A DNA stretch of 64,000 nt from Cryptomeria japonica (Eukaryota > Streptophyta > Pinopsida > Cupressales > Cupressaceae), in assembly GCF_030272615.1 (NCBI RefSeq), contig NC_081414.1, forward strand, positions 338,006,502 to 338,070,501, in the 5' to 3' direction. Each line of letters begins with the position of its first letter. Positions within the stretch are counted from its first letter, which is position 1. The notes under the pieces were generated by a model. That model was given only the letters and a program-made list of their open reading frames with translations, was not told where the DNA came from and searched no databases. Shown piece after piece: positions 59,123-64,000 of this stretch. Both the position numbers and the translations under genes were made by a program.

Positions 59123-59891
59123 TTAAGCATACAAGTAAATTACCAAACCTAAAAGTCCCTTTCTTATCATTCTTGATTTTTCCTAAATTATCAATCAAGT
59201 CATCCTTTAGCCATTCACATACATCAATTTTCACATTGTCCTTAACCATGTCATAAGCACTCTTTATGCATAAACTGGAAACTGAGTTCAATCTGTTTGC
59301 ATGAGTTGTTTTGTATCGTAAAATCATGCTAACAAATCTCACATTTATGTCAGTTACATCATTAACCCTTAGAGACCTTCTATCGGATGTTGCACCAGTT
59401 AAGTTCATTACCAGGTCATTTGAGACCTTCTTTGTTTTGTCTGGTCTGCTACCGGTGGAGGGTAACCCTGCTACAACTTTCACAGCTTCCTTGGTAATTT
59501 TGTGAATCGAATGTAACCAAAATAATTCACCATGTACCCTGCTCAATACTATCCTAATAACTTCTTTAGGAAAGTCTGGAATGCTAAGGATCTCAGTGAA
59601 TTTGAGGGTCTCAACAATTTGGTGTTCAGGTTTTACTTTACCGGAATCATCACAGATAACAGTTTTGTACATGTTTTTGATTTCTTCATCTCCTAGTTCT
59701 TCTATGTGGCAATGGATGTACATTCTAGGGTCTTCTGCAAAAACAACTCCTTTGTGAATTTGGGAGAATGCACCAACATTGTCATCCTTTTTAGTTATCT
59801 TGAGAACTAACTGAAATATGGGCCTAGGGCATTTGATTTCCTTTACTACAGTAGGGTTTGCTATGAATTGAGGTGCAAAGGAGGATGCCAT
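59123..59891 (-). pseudogene. Family Y ORF2, N-terminal part (continues at 24863)
   Basis: The ATG at 59891 opens a clean 250-codon frame (MASSFAPQFIANPTVV). Features: an N-terminal globular-looking part, then LFWLHSIHKITKEAVKVVAG (about residue 125-145) and GLPSTGSRPDKTKK, SDRRSLRVNDVTDINVRF, and FRFGNLLVCLM at the break made by element C. The I-T-x-E-A-V ... G-L-P-x-x-G pattern recalls PMD or putative plant transposon proteins; this is tentative. The homologous region of element A is at 17745-18311. No catalytic motif of a retroelement is seen. Confidence 0.7.
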
Positions 59892-60201
59892 GATTATAAA
59901 TACCTTTTTCTACCTCAAGAAGGATTGATTGCTGAAGTGCTTTACCTCTTTGCTCGAAATGCCTTAGCTCTGGAAATTTCACGCTCTTCAAATGTTTGAA
60001 TGCTCGGTGAAGTAAAATGGAGCCAAAAACACAAATTTATAATGTCAATTTTTCATCTACCACATTTAATGCATGCCTGTTAAGTAATCACTTAACTTTG
60101 TCTACCGGTATAGAAGTAATTTTTTTTTAACTTCTCATCATCAACCGAGGGAATAATAGCATATGTCTCATTTGATTGCCAAACCCTCAAAGAAACTTTC
60201 T
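59892..60201 (-). other. Spacer between Y ORF1 and ORF2
   Basis: About 310 bp with no open frame of note separate the TGA of ORF1 from the ATG of ORF2. How ORF2 would be translated (splicing, subgenomic RNA, internal start) cannot be told. Confidence 0.5.
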
Positions 60202-61338
60202 TCAATTTGATGAAGAGCTTCCTGCCGGTGGAGTACTACTTTGTTTTGCTGGTGGAGTGTTGACTAGTTCTACCAGTGGAGGAGTATTTCCAACATTATT
60301 TAGGTCTGACTTTCTAATCCATTGTTTTGAGAATTCTTGCTTAACCTCTTCAACTTTTTCTTTTCCTTTCAAACTAGAGCTTTTGTTGTCTGCCGGTGAT
60401 CCTTTACTTCTACAGAATTTTGCAATATGCCCAATCTTGTTACATGCATAGCAAGTCATGTTATTCTTCTGAATAGCTTTCCCATAACCTATCCCAGTTT
60501 GTGTTCTACATTGATTAGATAGGTGTCCAAATCTTTTACAAACATAACATCTCACATTCATTCTGCAATTTTCAGAGTTATGACCAACTTTGTTGCATTT
60601 TGAACATTGACCGGTGGGTGTGTTGATATTTTGATAATTTCTAAATCTACATTGATTTGCTCTATGACTGTACTTATTACAGTTAAAGCATTTTCCATTA
60701 AATTTGTAAGCAGTAGGTTGTCTTACCGGTTTGCTATGATCCTGTGTGTTTGCAGTACCAGAGCTTTCTCCTGCCTCAAAGCCAATTCCACAAGTGTCAC
60801 CATTAGGTTTCTGAATCTTCAACAAGTCACCAAGTTCTTCTGAGCATTTTTTGAATTTTTCTTTGTGTTGATTTGCAATATCCAGTTCTCTTTCTAAGAT
60901 CTCTTTCTATCTCATTAGTTCATTGGAGTCATTCTGTGTATGCATCATATCTGTCTTCAACAAGTCATTTTCATAGCTAAGTCTTGTGTTCTCGTTTGCT
61001 GCATCACTTAATCTTTTAGTCAAATCTTCTTCATTCTTCTTCCTATCTTCAATTTCCTTACAAAATCTCATGGTCATATCTTGCATCTCATTCCTTATTG
61101 TTATGTTCTCTAGCTTTAGCTTGTTTATCATATCATGAAGAGTTTCTTTTTCATCATCCTCAAATTGCATTTTTTCATAGAGTTCTCTTCTCTTGTTTCT
61201 TGTAATGGTAAGATTTTCTTGAAGTGCTTGAATGATATCCTGAGCTGCCTTTAGATCATCTTCAAGTTTGATGTTTTTCAATTTTTCTGTATCATAGTCT
61301 GAGAGAATTGCTTCTAGTTGCTTCATCAGATTTTCCAT
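60202..61338 (-). pseudogene. Family Y ORF1: coiled coil plus four intact CCHC knuckles
   Basis: The first ATG is at 61338 (MENLMKQLEAIL); a longer non-ATG frame starts at 61365. Residues about 1-145 are heptad-rich (KLKNIKLEDDLKAAQDI, MINKLKLENITIR), a coiled coil. One TAG near 60907, at a likely Gln, interrupts; the same frame then gives CFNCNKYSHRANQC, CSKCNKVGHNSENC, CYVCKRFGHLSNQC and CYACNKIGHIAKFC, four complete zinc knuckles, and a Ser/Pro-rich end at 60202. Coiled coil plus knuckles suggests a Gag-like RNA-packaging protein unlike the copia and gypsy Gags nearby. Apart from the single stop it is intact. Confidence 0.78.
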
Positions 61339-61395
61339 CTCTACCGGTGTCAAGATCTTCCTCAAGCTGTTAGGATTCTAAAAATAGAGGACCAA

Positions 61396-61407
61396 GCTTT
61401 GATACCA
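61396..61407 (-). other. Primer-binding site of family Y
   Basis: The minus strand reads tggtatcaaagc two bases after the LTR end, one mismatch from the plant copia Met-type site tggtatcagagc. Confidence 0.85.
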
Positions 61408-61409
61408 AT

Positions 61410-62222
61410 TGTTAGGATTACCATAGATACTGAGAGGGGGGGGGGGGGGGGTGAATCAATATCTAACTGGTAAACAAAATTTCTTAACTTAAAACATGTA
61501 GAACAATTTAGAACAATGTACCGGTAAACAAGAAGTAATGCAATAAACAAAGATACAAACAACCACATGAAAAACACACCATAACACAAAGATTTAACGA
61601 GGAAACCCAGTGTGGGAAAAAACTCGGTGGGATTTGTGATCCACAATATTCACTTACTGGCCAATAAGAGAATATTACTGCTACAAGAGGGGCTTGCACA
61701 TGTAGGAAGGCTAGGTGCCTAGAGCTCACTGCTCAATAACAGAATGGGAAGTCTCACTGACTTACAAAATGGATTATATAAATCCAATGTCTTGTACTGC
61801 TTCAGAATAGCATCTATAATGCCAGATCCAGTACCGGTTTCTGCTCTGCTTCTTACATAAACCCTTAACCTATAATTCGCATAATAGGTCTGCCTTATTT
61901 TGCCTAATTACCTTCTATCATACTTCTTTTAAATATTCTACAATGATCTCTTATATATATGAGTCATTTTACAATGTTGCCAAGCCGACTTATAAAGATT
62001 TTACAATAATAAATAAAATATATTACAACAAAAATCCTATTGGCCTATGTGCCGGTATGTTTCCTTTCACTGTCGGTGCTGATGGTCTGAGTGTCGGTGT
62101 AGAATCTGATCTTGCTAGTGTCGGTGGAATGTCTTGCAAGTGTCATAGGATTGTAAGGTTGCCATCAATGACAAAACCTTCAATCACCTACAATGTCTCA
62201 TTGGAGTCTGCATATGCCAACA
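61410..62222 (-). repeat. LTR of family Y, shared by two internal regions
   Basis: The plus strand runs tgttaggatt ... catatgccaaca. On its left is a primer site, as expected for a 5' LTR of B. On its right is a polypurine tract, as expected for a 3' LTR of another minus-strand internal region. It contains the G tract/gtgaatca module (61434-61458) and several accggt sites. The 16-17 base G run may be misassembled. Confidence 0.85.
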
Positions 62223-62235
62223 ATCTCCCCCTTTG
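62223..62235 (-). other. Polypurine tract of a second family Y copy
   Basis: The minus strand reads CAAAGGGGGAGAT before the LTR, in the phrase catcaatgccaaaggggg. It shows that 62223-63571 is the 3' end of a distinct internal region. Confidence 0.85.
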
Positions 62236-62690
62236 GCATTGATGGCAACACTCATGAGAAAATTTGAAAAGTGTATCCAAAACTTGTAATCCAAAAAAGT
62301 TTCCAAAAATGTGTACCAAAAATATATGAGCTCCCCCTGAGCAGATAAGTCTTTTGCTGATTATTTTCTCATACTACTACTCCCCCTTTGGCATCAATGA
62401 TAAAGGTTGTCAAGGTGTCAATAAAGTTGTAGTTTTCTGTCTCAACCTTGTAACTGGGTGGTTACAATTTGAAAAAGATCCGCCAAAACCAAATTTATGC
62501 TTTGCATAAACTTCTTACTGTCTTTTATTGCTGCCTCTGTTCTTTGGCCTATACCGGTGAGGTGCTGCATATGCTCTGCTGGTGTTTTCTATTCTTGTAC
62601 TAATGCCTCAGATATTTCCTTCCTCAAGAATGCTAGATAGTCCAGTCTTGGACTTAGTCTTAGTCTCAAATTCTTAGCCTTGTTTATTAT
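62236..62690 (-). other. 3' untranslated region of the second Y copy
   Basis: It holds further purine tracts in reverse (ctccccctgag at 62331, ctccccctttggcatcaatg at 62381). No gene is seen. Layout resembles 20785-21139 of copia X. Confidence 0.55.
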
Positions 62691-63571
62691 TCTCTCCTTT
62701 TATCTTTCTAACTTAAATAATTCTTCCTCAAAACCTGTTATCTTTTGTTCAAAAATTGATAATGTATCAGGCGAGTTAACAAAATTATCAGCAATTTTAT
62801 TGATTTCATCTTGTACCTTGCTCATTTTCTTATCTATGTCAACTGTTAGAAAGTTTGTCTTGCAAATGTCTCTATATAGAGTTTTAAATTCCTTCAATGA
62901 GTTGCATAGTTCCGGTAGAAGTGTGTCAAATTTCCTAGTACACTTCTTTATTTGATCCTCAAAGAATTTTTGTTTTTCAATTTCTAATTTCTCTTTGAAT
63001 GCATCTTCCTTTATTTGTTCAACTGTTACTATGTTGTCAGTAATGTACTTAGACAAAGTATCAAGTTGGCTCAAAGAATCCTTATTATCTATGTTACATT
63101 TTGGAGCTATCATCGTCAAAATTGGGATTGTGTCATCTATAGCTTTATAAGCTTGTGAACTACAATCAGTTATTTTCTTCAAAGAATCTAATAGAACTTC
63201 AGTTACATTGGTTGATTTAAATGCTATAGAGGAGGAACCAACATTCTGAATTCTACCGGTGGAGGAAGTAACCATGCTTGTAGTGACCTCTGGTAGGTCA
63301 GTCTATGTTTCCATTTCCTTAAGCAAGGGTTTTTGTTTCTCTCCTATTGCTTGTGGCATTGTTTCCATATGAACCTGTTCCTGTTCCGGAGCCTATTGCC
63401 CTGCTTGTCTCTTTGTTTGTTGATCTGTTTTAGTCTCTGTCTATTTCCCTGTGCTATCATCTTCCACTTTTCCTTTAGTGTTATCAATGTTGTCAGTTGC
63501 CGCTGGCTCACTAGCCATGTTAGTCTTACCGGTTGTGTCTTTATCTACCACAATGTTGACTTTTTGAGTAT
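62691..63571 (-). pseudogene. Family Y ORF2 C-terminal tail, second copy (5' truncated)
   Basis: The frame can be followed from about 63571 (VDTQKVNIVVDKDTTG) through Gln/Thr/Lys-rich sequence with one or two stops at likely Gln codons to the 191-codon open part 63275-62700 (SSTGRIQNVGSSS, TVEQIKEDAFKEKLEIEKQKF, KMSKVQDEINKIADNF), a charged coiled-coil tail. It ends about 475 bp before the polypurine tract. This shows how ORF2 of family Y normally ends: in a helical tail, not in integrase. The break at 63571 abuts plus-strand element A tail sequence. Confidence 0.6.
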
Positions 63572-64000
63572 CAACAAAGTTTACAAGTATTGTCTCCAAT
63601 GGTTGGTTGTTATGGAAAATCACAAGGTGAAATTTGAATCAATTGAATCATAACTAAGTTTTATTGGAAAAAAAATGATTTTCTAAGTGATATGGAAGCC
63701 AGAGGAAAAAGGTAGATTCTTTGTGAGCTGAGTTGTTATCATTGCAGAGGCAGAAGGAAGACATTGTGAGTATCTTCTAGAAGGTGAAAGAAATTGTTGA
63801 AGCTAAATTAAAATATTTTTCAGGACTTCTTAGGGATGCAAAATAATATGAGTAGAATCTGTCTGTTCCTCACAACTCATCTCATGCAATTGATCTGTTA
63901 GTTCAAACCAGAAGTTTATCCATAAGTATCAAACCGACAATGCATTCTTAGAAGGTTCTCCTTTCAGAACTCAAGGAGAGATATAGGCAGATTTTTTAGA
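63572..64000 (+). repeat. Third, partial copy of the element A tail unit
   Basis: From caacaaagtttacaag on, it matches 18731-19240 (and 19540-19690) with small differences and lacks the 74-bp duplication. It probably represents the continuation of element A right of the B insertion. The overlap of about 140 bp with what is already present at 19690 means the join is not a simple insertion. It runs off the window. Confidence 0.75.

Larger units (their letters stand above)
19701..62222 (-). mobile_element. Chimeric minus-strand element B: family Y 5' half fused to copia X 3' half
   Basis: Read on the minus strand: 5' LTR (62222-61410), Met-type primer site, Y ORF1 (coiled coil, four CCHC), Y ORF2 (split by element C), then at about 23690 an abrupt switch into copia X GAG-pre-integrase, integrase, RT and RNase H, polypurine tract, and a 3' LTR (20772-19701). 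The two LTRs are only distantly alike and differ in length (813 versus 1072 bp), so this is not one simple insertion. A 15-bp direct repeat marks the join. No matching target-site duplication was found. Confidence 0.7.

Noticed and set aside
1-64000. tRNA, rRNA or microRNA genes
   Set aside because: Only tRNA-complementary primer sites were found; no cloverleaf gene or rRNA segment was recognised by eye.

Overview
The window is repeat-dominated plant nuclear DNA. No ordinary intact host gene is visible. Nearly all of it is plant LTR retrotransposon sequence: Ty1/copia elements primed by initiator tRNA-Met, Ty3/gypsy elements of the Tat type with two RNase H domains, and a two-ORF family with no recognisable pol. 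The long LTRs, giant nested elements and large leaders suggest a large-genome seed plant, probably a gymnosperm. That is inference; there is no taxon-specific gene to prove it.

Layout. 1-4.9 kb: two degraded LTR-end-like repeats, a DUF4283-type relic and low-complexity DNA. 4884-11928: degraded minus-strand copia element (copia-1) whose gag is split by a solo LTR (9598-10822, 5-bp duplication AGCCA). 11.9-15.1 kb: decayed coding-like sequence of unknown origin. 15076-19700: plus-strand pol-less element A (LTR, coiled coil plus CCHC knuckles, second ORF, duplicated tail), probably resuming at 63572-64000. 19701-62222: minus-strand chimera B, made of copia X pol and 3' LTR fused to the two ORFs and 5' LTR of family Y. 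62223-63571: the 3' end of another Y copy, joined through the shared LTR.

Inside B lies a Russian-doll series. Giant Tat-type element C (24864-59122, TSD TTAAG) sits in Y ORF2. Copia D (29802-48139, TSD CCTCC) sits in the gag of C. Minus-strand Tat element E (35242-46173, TSD GTAAG) sits in the RNase H of D. Each target-site duplication can be read and each interrupted frame continues across the insertion.

Most notable content. (1) C carries, antisense between pol and its 3' LTR, a plant-mobile-domain (PMD) gene with its own telobox/TATA promoter, a short first exon and a GT-AG intron; C has lost its protease although its two LTRs remain very alike. (2) Family Y/A encodes a coiled-coil plus four-CCHC protein and a second long, basic, partly PMD-reminiscent protein, with no reverse transcriptase; one copy has become fused to a copia pol. 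(3) CpG-containing short repeats flank leader segments in both C and E and recur in the PMD intron. Most in-frame stops fall at Gln, Arg or Trp codons, as expected for methylation-driven C-to-T decay.
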